Below are positions 1-7,078 of a stretch of DNA of 9,225 nt, piece after piece. The notes beneath the pieces are model-generated. The model did no database searches, was not told the origin of the DNA, and was given only the letters and a program-made list of their open reading frames with translations. This DNA comes from Planctomycetota bacterium. GTDB lineage: Bacteria > Planctomycetota > GCA-002687715 > DRQF01. The DNA lies in contig WFTN01000034.1 of the NCBI GenBank assembly GCA_015485455.1, forward strand, positions 1 through 9,225, read 5' to 3'. Numbering within the stretch: position 1 is the first letter of the stretch; the number at the start of each line of letters is the position of its first letter. The position numbers were made by a program, and so were the translations under genes.

Positions 1-2
1 CA

Positions 3-296
3 GCCGCATACGCCGCCCCGGAACGTTTCTTGCCGGGTAGCTCTGCCACCATCATCGCCGACATCTACTCTATGGGCGTGTCCCTCTTTCACATGCTCAC
101 CGGCACCTTGCCTTTCGGGACGAACGCTGAAGCCCGTAAGAAGTTAGATCGCAATAGGATTCCGGATATCCAAGAGTTTCGCCCAGAGATTCGTAAAGCC
201 ACCGTCATGCTGGTGGAGCGCATGATGGCAGCGGACCCGAAGGATAGGCAGCAGTCTTATGGGGAGCTCCAAGCGGATATGTCCCTCTTGATCTGA
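3..296 (+). CDS. Ser/Thr protein kinase, C-terminal fragment (5' end outside window)
   Basis: This is the last 97 codons of a eukaryote-like (Hanks-type) Ser/Thr protein kinase, open to the left edge and ending at TGA 294-296. The fragment begins at subdomain VIII, with YAAPERF matching the substrate-positioning Y-x-APE motif. DIYSMGV follows (subdomain IX; the Asp stabilises the catalytic loop), then LTGTLPF. Subdomain XI is visible as ADPKDRQ, with the conserved Arg that pairs with the APE Glu. The ATP-binding and catalytic (HRD, DFG) parts lie outside the window. The protein stops about 15 residues after subdomain XI, so the kinase domain is C-terminal and no PASTA, TPR, WD40 or transmembrane tail follows it. 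Any sensor domain would have to be N-terminal. Kinases of this kind phosphorylate Ser/Thr on partner proteins, and Planctomycetota encode many of them. The family call is firm; the substrate is unknown. It converges on the next gene with a 63-base gap. Confidence 0.9.
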   Translation, partial: AAYAAPERFLPGSSATIIADIYSMGVSLFHMLTGTLPFGTNAEARKKLDRNRIPDIQEFRPEIRKATVMLVERMMAADPKDRQQSYGELQADMSLLI

Positions 297-359
297 GCTT
301 TCTTCCTTCTTCCTGACCAATTCCGCAGATTGCGGCGGCAGGTCGTGAACTACTCGGGT

Positions 360-2351
360 CTATTGCACAGAGACCTGGACGGCGTTGGACAGAGCCAACC
401 CCCCTGGCATCTGGGTGGGGAAGACACATTGGAAGCTGCCCAAGATACCGGGGGCCATCGCTGGGACGGTAAAATAGAGATGGGTCAAACCGCTCGTGCC
501 GGTGACGAAGAAGGGGTTGATGCCCCCGGGGAGAGAGCCATCACCTACAACTGTTAGGAGGCTTGGAATGCCGGTGGTTGGAACAATGGGTCCACCCAAA
601 TCAACAGTTCCGATGCCCGGATAGGAGGCGGCAATGGGATTGAGGGGCCCAGAGAACATGATGATGGGCTTGAGGGGTTCCCCTTCCAATTTGATTGTGA
701 GTGTTTCGCCGGTAGTTGCGGTGACGAAATAGGGGCCACCTAGTTCTAAGCTCGTCACGTTTCCAGATGCATTTCTTGATTGACCGATATCGAGGACAGC
801 CAAGCCCCCGCGAGGAGCTTGTCCTCGCGTTAAGAAGGCATCTTCGATGGAGATGTCGTCAATGGCGATGTCGTGAACAAGAAGCGTATTTTGAAAGTTT
901 GTGGACGCTCTAAAAACAAGCTGAACCTTTTGTCCGGCAAAGGCGCTCAGATCGACACTTCGCAAAGCCCAGTCCGGTCCGATGTGTCCTTCTGGGCCGA
1001 ATACATCCAAGGTCACAGCTCCTGAAGGGAAGCTGTGAACATCCATGGATAGTTCATTTCCCATCATCGGCAATGCCGCATTCTGGGAATGCATGAAAAA
1101 TTGTAATGTGGGCGTAGTCATCCCTGATAGGTCGAAGCAAGGCGTTCGCAAATTGACAGCGTCGAAGTCACTGAGTCCATTGATGAAGGCGTAGGCGCTG
1201 TTTGCCGAAGAAACCGGAGGAGAGTGGGAGCCTGAAGGGCCGGTGCCCATGTTCACCGTGGGAGTGAATATGACTTGCCAATCGGAGTTCAGACCCATGG
1301 AGTCATCTGTTTCGTTGACCCAGCCCACAGGCAGGTCGAAGCCATTGATAGGGAAGCCGAATGGCACATCAAAGGGCTGGCGGTAGGGATAGTTGTTGAT
1401 CACGACTTGGCCGCCGTTGGGAATGGTGACGGTCAAGCTGTCATTGTTGAGGTCTTGGTCGCCGCCATAGATGGTCGACGCCACAATGGTGTGATTTCCT
1501 GGCCCTGAGAGATCAGCGGTGGTGGCGAATGTGTGGGAAAGGAGCCCCCAGGATGGCAGGTCTGACGAAAGAGCCACCAATTCCGAAACAACCGAACCGC
1601 CATTCGCTTGATAGGAGCTGAGGATTTGTGTCCCTGCGGGAATGAGGTTGAAACCACGATTTCTGATATCAATGGTCACGGGCTCTGCGCTGCTCAGGTC
1701 GACGCAGCCTAAGCCCTCCGTCGATGGCGCGGTCATCTTCTCAACGCTGATGTCGTCGTTGAAAGTCTGAAGTGTTGTGTAGTGGACTGAACCGTTCCAG
1801 GCTTCCGGGCCAGAGGTGAAGCTGAATGGATCTATACTCCCTCCGCGACCGGCGTGGATCTCTAAATGGGAGTTCCCCGCCACCACCGACCCAATAGCCG
1901 GAGCGTTTTGAAAGCGCTGGGTGGCCCCGAAGAAGAAAAAGACGCAGAAGGCCTGGGTTTCTCCCGGGAGGATAGTAACAGGGTCAATAAACGTCATCGG
2001 CTGACTTGGAGCTGTGAAGTGACCAAAGGTCGTGGTGATCACAGGGCTCCATTCGAATTGATCGTTTTCAAAGCCGGAAAAACTTCCCACAGTATTGCGT
2101 TTCCAGACACTTCTCAGAATCTGCCCTTGTCCCAAAGGATTCGACCCCAAGGAGGTGCTGAAACCGGTGATGTTGACGCCGGTCAGAGATTTGATGTCAA
2201 AGACGGCGAAAGAATATTCGGGACCAGATGTGGACATGGGTGTTGATAGGGTCTGCCCATATACGGGGCTCTGGGCTGAGACCAAGAAACCAACAATGAG
2301 ATAAACAAGGTGACGGCTGAAGGGAGGGAAACGGTTGAGAGTTGCGGGCAT
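360..2351 (-). CDS. Secreted multidomain protein with CARDB-like and MAM-like regions and a C-terminal beta module
   Basis: A predicted exported protein of 663 residues. I chose the ATG at 2349-2351 because it places a basic start and hydrophobic core (HLVYLIVGFLVSA) at residues 14-26 with likely cleavage after VYG near residue 32. A longer reading from 2399 has no ribosome binding site and gives an odd N-terminus. Residues about 46-200 are a beta-rich domain beginning FAVFDIKSLTGVNITGF, a type I recall from other planctomycete secreted proteins. Residues about 214-310 resemble a CARDB/Ig-like sandwich (VTIDIRNRG ... GNHTIVAS ... LNNDSLTV). Residues about 334-504 look MAM-like or jelly-roll, with GWVNETDD, CFDLSG and the typical ending IAIDDISIED. 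Residues about 546-663 form a module shared with the two neighbouring secreted proteins. No enzyme motif, LPXTG, PEP-CTERM signal or transmembrane anchor is seen. A surface or matrix role is inferred; domain names are by eye. Confidence 0.85.
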   Translation of the reverse strand: MPATLNRFPPFSRHLVYLIVGFLVSAQSPVYGQTLSTPMSTSGPEYSFAVFDIKSLTGVNITGFSTSLGSNPLGQGQILRSVWKRNTVGSFSGFENDQFEWSPVITTTFGHFTAPSQPMTFIDPVTILPGETQAFCVFFFFGATQRFQNAPAIGSVVAGNSHLEIHAGRGGSIDPFSFTSGPEAWNGSVHYTTLQTFNDDISVEKMTAPSTEGLGCVDLSSAEPVTIDIRNRGFNLIPAGTQILSSYQANGGSVVSELVALSSDLPSWGLLSHTFATTADLSGPGNHTIVASTIYGGDQDLNNDSLTVTIPNGGQVVINNYPYRQPFDVPFGFPINGFDLPVGWVNETDDSMGLNSDWQVIFTPTVNMGTGPSGSHSPPVSSANSAYAFINGLSDFDAVNLRTPCFDLSGMTTPTLQFFMHSQNAALPMMGNELSMDVHSFPSGAVTLDVFGPEGHIGPDWALRSVDLSAFAGQKVQLVFRASTNFQNTLLVHDIAIDDISIEDAFLTRGQAPRGGLAVLDIGQSRNASGNVTSLELGGPYFVTATTGETLTIKLEGEPLKPIIMFSGPLNPIAASYPGIGTVDLGGPIVPTTGIPSLLTVVGDGSLPGGINPFFVTGTSGLTHLYFTVPAMAPGILGSFQCVFPTQMPGGLALSNAVQVSVQ

Positions 2352-2608
2352 GGTTTTCTCGTTTCTTCCTAGAAGAAGGGCATAAGGGGAGCGTAGCATG
2401 GGGCTAGTGATTTCAGCTAGGCAAAATGAGAATCATGAGTTCGAGGGAGAAAATAGCTCTATTCAAGGACGGAACTGCGGTAGTGTAGTTCTCAACCTGG
2501 AAGAATGACGTTTGCCTCATGTTGAGATTTTGCTGTCCCGTGTTGCCTCGGGCCGCAGAAATTTGGCATCGCCAAGAACAGATTCGGATTGACTCAGAGG
2601 GGAAAACC
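2352..2608. promoter_or_regulatory. Divergent intergenic region between two secreted-protein genes
   Basis: These 257 bases separate the divergent starts at 2351 (-) and 2609 (+), so they should hold promoters for both genes. I see no convincing -35/-10 pair and no sigma-54 motif. The only visible structures are a 6-bp inverted repeat, TTCTTC at 2363-2368 and GAAGAA at 2372-2377, close upstream of the minus-strand start, and the ribosome binding site of the plus-strand gene. Both genes carry the same 11 bases, GAAAACCATGC, around their start codons. Confidence 0.5.
2596..2602 (+). promoter_or_regulatory. Ribosome binding site that fixes the start of the FG-GAP gene
   Basis: AGAGGGG lies six bases upstream of the ATG at 2609. 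This supports 2609 over the longer in-frame reading from 2519, whose extra 30 residues would precede the signal peptide and have no recognisable site upstream. Confidence 0.7.
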
Positions 2609-5500
2609 ATGCTTAAGCTGATGTGCCAGCTCTTGACTATTTCGATTTGCGCCATTGCTTTGTCGTTGCACTGCCAAGGGCAGTTTGTGGTCGGCCAGAC
2701 TTTTCTGGGCGACTCTTCTGGGGACACCCTGGGGCAAACTGTTGGTAATGCCGGCGATGTCAATGGTGATGGTTTTGATGACATCGTTGTGGGAGCTTCT
2801 GGGGTGTCATTTATGGGAAACACCGACGCCGGCATGGGGCGTGTTTATTCTGGATCTGATGGCAGCATTCTCTTTACGGTTTTTGGCAATGCCATGAATG
2901 TCGGATTGGGTTTGGCCGCAAGCGGCGCTGGAGACGTGAATGGAGATGGTTTCGATGACGTGGTTTTTGGTGCTCCAGGGGGCGGGCTCGGCGGTATTCT
3001 TGCTGGATATTGCATAGTGGTCTCTGGTGCCGATGGCTCAACCCTCTTTACTTTTCAAGGTGCGCCGGGGGATCGACTTGGCGCGAGCGTGAGTGGTGCG
3101 GGAGATGTCAACAATGATGGGTTCGCCGACATTCTTGTGGGCTCGCCAACGGCTCAAACCTCGGGGGTTCAGTTTGGCAATGCGAAGGTTTTCTCTGGCC
3201 AAGACGGGAGTTTGCTCTATCTCATCGGAAGCACAACCGTTCCATACGGCGATGCCGTCAGCGATGTCGGCGATGTGAATGGCGACGGGTATGATGACTT
3301 TGTTCTTGGGTCGCCTGGGGACCCCACATCGACACCGGGTTTTGCCGGGAGTGCGCGGATCTTTTCTGGGATAGACGGAAGTATTTTGCAGCAATTTTCT
3401 GGGGACTCTGTCGGGGATAACTTTGGCGCTGCCGTTCGAGGGGCTGGGGACGTGGATGGGGACGGAACCGCCGATGTCATCGTGGGTGCACCCTTGGACG
3501 GTCTGAGCGGGCCCCAATCAGGGAGTATTTCGATTTTCTCTGGTATTGATGGGCATCGCGTTTATCTTCTCGCCGGTGACAATCCTGGTGACAACTTTGG
3601 CCTTACCGTGAGTGGTGCGGGCGACATCAATGGTGATGGATTTGATGATGTTCTTGCCGGGGCTCCCTTTGCTTCTAACAACGGCGATAGCTCGTCTGGT
3701 CGCGTTCGTGTTTTTTCTGGTTTCGACGGCAAAGTTTTGGGCACCCTCAATGGTGATTCTCCTGGTGATCAGTTTGGGCGCTGGGTCAGTGGCGGTGGTG
3801 ATGTGAATGGCGATGGGCTTGATGACATCATTATTGGCGCGCCCCTCGACAGTGTCAGTTTTCCTTTTGCTGGGAGCGCTCATGTCTACCTTGGCTTTAC
3901 GAGTTCTATCATGGCCACGACTTCCTTTGGCTTCGCTGCCTCCGACCGCTATGGTACCTCTGTGAAGGGAGCTGGGGACGTTAATGGAGATGGTTTCGCG
4001 GATATCATCGTCGGCGCCCCTTTTGACGATACTGCCTTTCCCCAAGCGGGGGCCGCCCGAGTTATTTCAGGGTTTGATCAGAGTGTGATCTACACCTTCT
4101 TCGGCAGTGCTGCTGAGGATCTTTTCGGTGTTTCTGTGAGTGGGGTGGGTGACATCAATGGCGATGGATTCGCGGATCTCCTCGTGGGCGCCATTGGTAA
4201 TGATGCCAACGGGTCCAATGCCGGGAGTGCCCGGGTCTTTTCCGGCGTTGATGGCAGTGTTCTTTTTGTTCTCTTGGGTGATTCTGCTGAGGATCGATTC
4301 GGCGTCTCTGTGAGCGGCGCTGGAGATGTTAATCAGGATGGCTCGCCGGACTTTATCGTTGGGGCGTTTAGAGATGACAACAATGGGCTAAATTCTGGTA
4401 TGGCTCGGGTTTTCTCCGGGGCCACCGGTGGTGTCCTCTATACTTTTGATGGGGATTCTGCTCTTGATCTGTTCGGCAACTCCGTGAGTGATGCTGGCGA
4501 TGTCAACGGCGATGGCTTTGATGATGTGATCGTGGGGGCGGTTCGAGATGATAACAACGGGCCTGAGTCTGGAAGCGCTCGAGTGTTCTCGGGCTTCGAT
4601 GGCACCATTCTCTATACCCTGAACGGCGACTCCACCGGGGATTCTTTTGGCTCTTCTGTGAGTGGTGCCGGTGATGTGGATGGGGATGGTTTCGCTGACC
4701 TGATTGTTGGGGCCTTTGCTGATGACATCAACGGAGTGGCCTCTGGGAGTGCTCGGGTCTTCTCGGGAGTCGATGGCAGCGTGTTGGCTACTCGCAGCGG
4801 TGACTCGCCCAACGACGGATTCGGAAATTCGGTCAGTGGGCCGGGGGATGTGAATGGCGATGGATTTGATGACCTCTTGGTTGGGGCGGCGGGAGTTGGC
4901 GCAAATGGCGCAAACGCCGGTCGCGTTTTCCTCTATTCTGGTATGGATGGATCGACCCTGAGAGTATTTGACGGCTGCAATGCACTTGATTCTTTCGGTT
5001 TCTCTGTCAGTGGCGCTGGGGATGTCAACGGTGATGGTTTCGTTGATCTTGTTGTTGGCGCTCCTGGGGCTAGTCCAAACGGGGCCAACTCAGGGACTGC
5101 CACCATTATTCTTTCAGAAGTGTTCCCTACTTTGTCGTATTCTTCTGACTTGGGGCAAACGCGGTTGACTCTTCGATGGACTCCAGGGGGTGGAGATCCA
5201 TTCGCCACCTCTGGCACGATGATCTGTACTGGAGCCACTCCCGGAGCCATGGGGCTCATTGGCATTAGCTTTGCCCCGGCAAATTTCTTGCTCTTAGGAT
5301 TCCCGTTGCTTTTGGCCAATGACCCGGTCAACCTCATCAGTTTGGGGGGATTCGGTTTTGATATTCTTGGTCAGCTCATCGTGCAAAACGTGTCTCGGCA
5401 AAGCCCTGGACTGGGGGGTGTTCACGTCTTCATTCAGATGTATGAAAGCAGTCCTTTGCCTTCGGCGTCCAATGGTATCCGTATGCTCTTGACTCCTTGA
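2609..5500 (+). CDS. Secreted FG-GAP (integrin alpha-type) beta-propeller protein
   Basis: A predicted exported protein of 963 residues. Its signal peptide starts MLKLMCQLLTISICAIALSL and is probably cleaved near residue 25. The preceding LHC is a poor lipobox, so a lipoprotein is unlikely. From about residue 26 to 835 there are 14 FG-GAP repeats of roughly 58 residues, each with the calcium-loop pattern D-x-[ND]-x-D-G-x-x-D followed by a short hydrophobic strand such as IIVGAP. Repeats of this type fold as blades of calcium-stabilised seven-bladed propellers in integrin alpha chains, so 14 repeats would fit two propellers. The last 128 residues are a separate beta-rich module ending in LPSASNGIRMLLTP, similar in pattern to parts of the flanking secreted proteins. 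No catalytic motif or anchor is seen. Extracellular adhesion or scaffold function is inferred. No terminator is evident after the TGA; an eight-G run lies at 5520-5527. Confidence 0.92.
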   Translation: MLKLMCQLLTISICAIALSLHCQGQFVVGQTFLGDSSGDTLGQTVGNAGDVNGDGFDDIVVGASGVSFMGNTDAGMGRVYSGSDGSILFTVFGNAMNVGLGLAASGAGDVNGDGFDDVVFGAPGGGLGGILAGYCIVVSGADGSTLFTFQGAPGDRLGASVSGAGDVNNDGFADILVGSPTAQTSGVQFGNAKVFSGQDGSLLYLIGSTTVPYGDAVSDVGDVNGDGYDDFVLGSPGDPTSTPGFAGSARIFSGIDGSILQQFSGDSVGDNFGAAVRGAGDVDGDGTADVIVGAPLDGLSGPQSGSISIFSGIDGHRVYLLAGDNPGDNFGLTVSGAGDINGDGFDDVLAGAPFASNNGDSSSGRVRVFSGFDGKVLGTLNGDSPGDQFGRWVSGGGDVNGDGLDDIIIGAPLDSVSFPFAGSAHVYLGFTSSIMATTSFGFAASDRYGTSVKGAGDVNGDGFADIIVGAPFDDTAFPQAGAARVISGFDQSVIYTFFGSAAEDLFGVSVSGVGDINGDGFADLLVGAIGNDANGSNAGSARVFSGVDGSVLFVLLGDSAEDRFGVSVSGAGDVNQDGSPDFIVGAFRDDNNGLNSGMARVFSGATGGVLYTFDGDSALDLFGNSVSDAGDVNGDGFDDVIVGAVRDDNNGPESGSARVFSGFDGTILYTLNGDSTGDSFGSSVSGAGDVDGDGFADLIVGAFADDINGVASGSARVFSGVDGSVLATRSGDSPNDGFGNSVSGPGDVNGDGFDDLLVGAAGVGANGANAGRVFLYSGMDGSTLRVFDGCNALDSFGFSVSGAGDVNGDGFVDLVVGAPGASPNGANSGTATIILSEVFPTLSYSSDLGQTRLTLRWTPGGGDPFATSGTMICTGATPGAMGLIGISFAPANFLLLGFPLLLANDPVNLISLGGFGFDILGQLIVQNVSRQSPGLGGVHVFIQMYESSPLPSASNGIRMLLTP
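2684..5113 (+). repeat. Fourteen in-gene FG-GAP repeats, about 174 bases each
   Basis: The Asp codon opening each calcium loop falls at 2756, 2933, 3104, 3272, 3449, 3623, 3800, 3977, 4151, 4325, 4499, 4673, 4847 and 5021. Spacings are 177, 171, 168, 177, 174, 177, 177 and then 174 six times, so the first half varies by up to three codons while repeats 8-14 keep an exact 58-codon period. All 14 loops keep the Asp at positions 1, 5 and 9. The phrase FG-x-SVSGAG before the loop is nearly uniform in repeats 9-14 and degenerate in repeats 1-4. Region borders are approximate. Confidence 0.9.
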
Positions 5501-5537
5501 TTTTCGCCGCCGATCGATTGGGGGGGGCTTACGCAAT

Positions 5538-5573
5538 AAAAAAATGACCCGCAGGTCTCATCAGACTTGCGGG
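5538..5573 (-). terminator. Intrinsic terminator of the nidogen-like gene
   Basis: An 11-bp stem (5548-5558 with 5563-5573, one G-U pair, four-base loop CATC) is rich in GC. Read on the minus strand it is followed after three bases by seven T (A7 at 5538-5544 on the plus strand). This is a textbook intrinsic terminator for the minus-strand gene ending at 5628. On the plus strand no T-run follows the stem, so it should not serve the FG-GAP gene in the same way. Confidence 0.85.
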
Positions 5574-5584
5574 CCATCTCGCGT

Positions 5585-5617
5585 TGGTGGGATCGCATGT
5601 GGGAAGGCGATCCACCA
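5585..5617 (-). other. Second hairpin just downstream of the nidogen-like gene
   Basis: TGGTGGGATCGC (5585-5596) pairs with GCGATCCACCA (5607-5617) across a ten-base loop, giving 11 base pairs with one bulged G. It lies between the stop codon at 5628-5630 and the terminator stem. There is no T-run after it on either strand, so it is probably an mRNA 3'-end structure or a backup pause site. Confidence 0.5.
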
Positions 5618-5627
5618 TTTAGATCAA

Positions 5628-6638
5628 TCAGTGGAAGTAGATGGACTCACCATTGAATGTGTTGGCGTAGAGGGAATAGGAGTTCGAAAGATCGAACGCT
5701 CCCCCAGTGAAGTCTTCGTAGACACTTTCGGTCAACCCATGATTGCTCCAGCCAATGCTTGATAGGTTGATGCCCATGGGTGCAGCGGACATTCCCGGCG
5801 TCATACCCACGATACCTTCCGAAACCGTACATGCGCCGTAGTCAGTGATGATATGGCCGTTCAGGTCAAGGCTGATGGAAAACGTGTTCGGGCCACCTTG
5901 GAGGTTGTCGTTGACGTTTGTCCAGTGGAAGGTGATGGTCTGCCCGGGAGTGCTGGTTGCATCCCATTCGACGGCACCACCAAGCTGTGGATTTAAGTCA
6001 GTCCAGAGGCCAGCAATAGTCGGAGCCCCACTGAGGAAGAACGATTCCGTGATTGTGAACGAAGTGTTCGCTTGCCCGAAGGTCAAGGTTCCGTTCGAGT
6101 TGACATAAGCCTCGGTGTAGGTTTGTCCATAGAAGGGGAAACTGAAACCAAGAGGAACAAGAGCTGAGCTGTCGTCTGCGAGATTCAAGTTTGTCCTGGA
6201 ACCTGCGGATGTGGGTACTTGAGGATGAATTGTACCTCGAGTTTGATTCGAAACTGAGATTCCGAACGGAGCGATGGGATCCACAGCAAGCGCTTGGCAG
6301 AAGAACGTTCCACCAATGGCACCAGGCTCGTTACTGATCAAGTTGAGGGAGCCATCGCCATTGCTGTCGGCGAAAGTTGAAGGGAAGGCTAAAAAATTGA
6401 CACTAAAGCCAAGATCAACTTGCAAGTTGTTAGCCGACGGGAAGAACGTGGGGCCCGGATCGCGATCAACCAAGATGATGTACTCAGAGTTTGGTGTGGC
6501 ACCAGTGACTGACATGGTAAAGGTTTCGCCGATTCGGGCTTGGGTCGAGCTCAGAACGAATTGAGCGTGCGCAGATACGCTCAAGATTCCGAGCAACATA
6601 ATGATTGCGGACATGCCGCGGAAATTTTTGAAGAACAT
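5628..6638 (-). CDS. Secreted protein with N-terminal shared beta module and nidogen-like domain
   Basis: A predicted exported protein of 336 residues. I prefer the ATG at 6636-6638 because AGAGAGAGG (6656-6648 on the minus strand) lies nine bases upstream. The ATG three codons earlier directly abuts that site with no spacer. A signal peptide (MSAIIMLLGILSVSAHA) is likely cut after AHA near residue 25. Residues about 26-139 form a beta-rich module resembling the C-terminal modules of the two neighbouring secreted proteins (GETFTMSV ... EPGAIGGTFFCQ ... SVSNQT). Residues about 150-330 contain LGFSFPFYGQTY and AYVNSNGTLTFG, then AGLWTDLNP and ITFHWTNV, a pattern of NIDO-like domains known from nidogen and many bacterial surface proteins. 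No active site, anchor or sorting signal is visible. The gene converges on the FG-GAP gene and has its own terminator. Adhesion or matrix association is inferred. Confidence 0.85.
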   Translation of the reverse strand: MFFKNFRGMSAIIMLLGILSVSAHAQFVLSSTQARIGETFTMSVTGATPNSEYIILVDRDPGPTFFPSANNLQVDLGFSVNFLAFPSTFADSNGDGSLNLISNEPGAIGGTFFCQALAVDPIAPFGISVSNQTRGTIHPQVPTSAGSRTNLNLADDSSALVPLGFSFPFYGQTYTEAYVNSNGTLTFGQANTSFTITESFFLSGAPTIAGLWTDLNPQLGGAVEWDATSTPGQTITFHWTNVNDNLQGGPNTFSISLDLNGHIITDYGACTVSEGIVGMTPGMSAAPMGINLSSIGWSNHGLTESVYEDFTGGAFDLSNSYSLYANTFNGESIYFH

Positions 6639-6647
6639 TAAGTTCAT

Positions 6648-7006
6648 CCTCTCTCTATAAGAGCCGCTTTATTTACAACTCTACACCTAGACTTCATGTG
6701 CCCTCGAGCACAGTGGTCTCCACCTCATGACGACAGATAGAATCCGACATAGTCAGAAATCTTCGCCCGTGTTTTTAGTATTCATGCTTGGCAAAGCACG
6801 CGCCCCTTTATGGGCGTCAGTTCCACACATCGACAAGGAATCAGCAAAAATGGAGATCAATGCCTAAATGGTTCTTTATTCAGATCATTGCTGGGGAAAA
6901 CTCATGGCCACAAATCACCTCAACCACTTGTCATTCCCGAATTTGTTGGGCTTCGGCTTCGACGAAGCGCCGTGGTCAATTTTCTTTTTTGTAGGAAGGA
7001 GCGGAT
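6648..7006. other. Intergenic region without a recognised gene
   Basis: These 359 bases hold the 5' regions of the minus-strand nidogen-like gene and the plus-strand small ORF and membrane-protein gene. I find no tRNA, recognised riboswitch or convincing promoter. Visible items are: a 5-bp hairpin CGCCC/GGGCG at 6801-6816; an inverted repeat GCTTCG/CGAAGC at 6950-6968 followed by a T-rich stretch at 6980-6990; and an open frame of 37 codons (6904-7017, ATG preceded by GGGG) that overlaps the next small ORF by 11 bases. Longer open frames here have poor starts and no recognisable product. Confidence 0.5.
6950..6990 (+). other. Possible attenuator-like hairpin and T-tract before the small ORF
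   Basis: GCTTCG occurs twice in a row (6950-6961) and CGAAGC follows at 6963-6968, so two alternative hairpins can form. A run of ten T interrupted by one C follows at 6980-6990, directly before the ribosome binding site of the small ORF at 7007. The 7-11 base gap between stem and T-tract is longer than in a typical intrinsic terminator, so this is a weak candidate. Confidence 0.2.
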
Positions 7007-7078
7007 ATGGACGATGAGGACTACCCCGCCAGTTTCATGAGAACATGGGCCATTGTTGGTCGGGGTTTCGAATTTTGA
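7007..7078 (+). CDS. Small ORF of 23 codons, possible leader peptide
   Basis: ATG 7007 to TGA 7076-7078 encodes MDDEDYPASFMRTWAIVGRG followed by FEF. The start has the best Shine-Dalgarno match in the window, AGGAAGGAG at 6993-7001, five bases upstream. The stop codon overlaps the GAGG that serves the ATG of the downstream membrane-protein gene at 7089, a layout that would suit translational coupling or a leader peptide. The peptide is acidic at its N-terminus and has no runs of one amino acid, so it does not look like a classical amino-acid attenuator. Alternatively it is the true 5' end of the downstream gene, separated by a frameshift or a base-call error: the downstream frame is open from 7041, so one indel between there and 7075 would fuse them. 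A chance ORF also remains possible. I recognise no family. Confidence 0.35.
   Translation: MDDEDYPASFMRTWAIVGRGFEF

Noticed and set aside
323..335. CCGCA-GAT-TGCGG inverted repeat between the kinase and the MAM-like gene as a terminator
   Set aside because: Only five base pairs with a three-base loop and no T-run on either strand.
1866..2304. Plus-strand open frames opposite the MAM-like gene
   Set aside because: The minus strand holds a continuous 663-residue protein with a signal peptide and domains; the plus frames have no family features.
2519..2608. Upstream in-frame start for the FG-GAP protein
   Set aside because: It would add 30 residues before a complete signal peptide; the ATG at 2609 has AGAGGGG at good spacing.
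3038..4045. Long minus-strand open frames inside the FG-GAP gene
   Set aside because: They mirror the repeated FG-GAP coding sequence, have no recognisable domain and vanish where repeats shift; read as antisense shadows.
5520..5527. Run of eight G as a functional element
   Set aside because: Homopolymer outside any coding region with no partner strand structure; could as easily be a sequencing-sensitive spot.
6788..7040. Two plus-strand open frames of 68 and 76 codons in the intergenic region
   Set aside because: No good ribosome binding site, mixed composition and no recognisable protein; they overlap each other in different frames.
7064..7076. T-arm-like sequence GGTTTCGAATTTT suggesting a tRNA
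   Set aside because: No matching acceptor, D or anticodon stem could be drawn around it.
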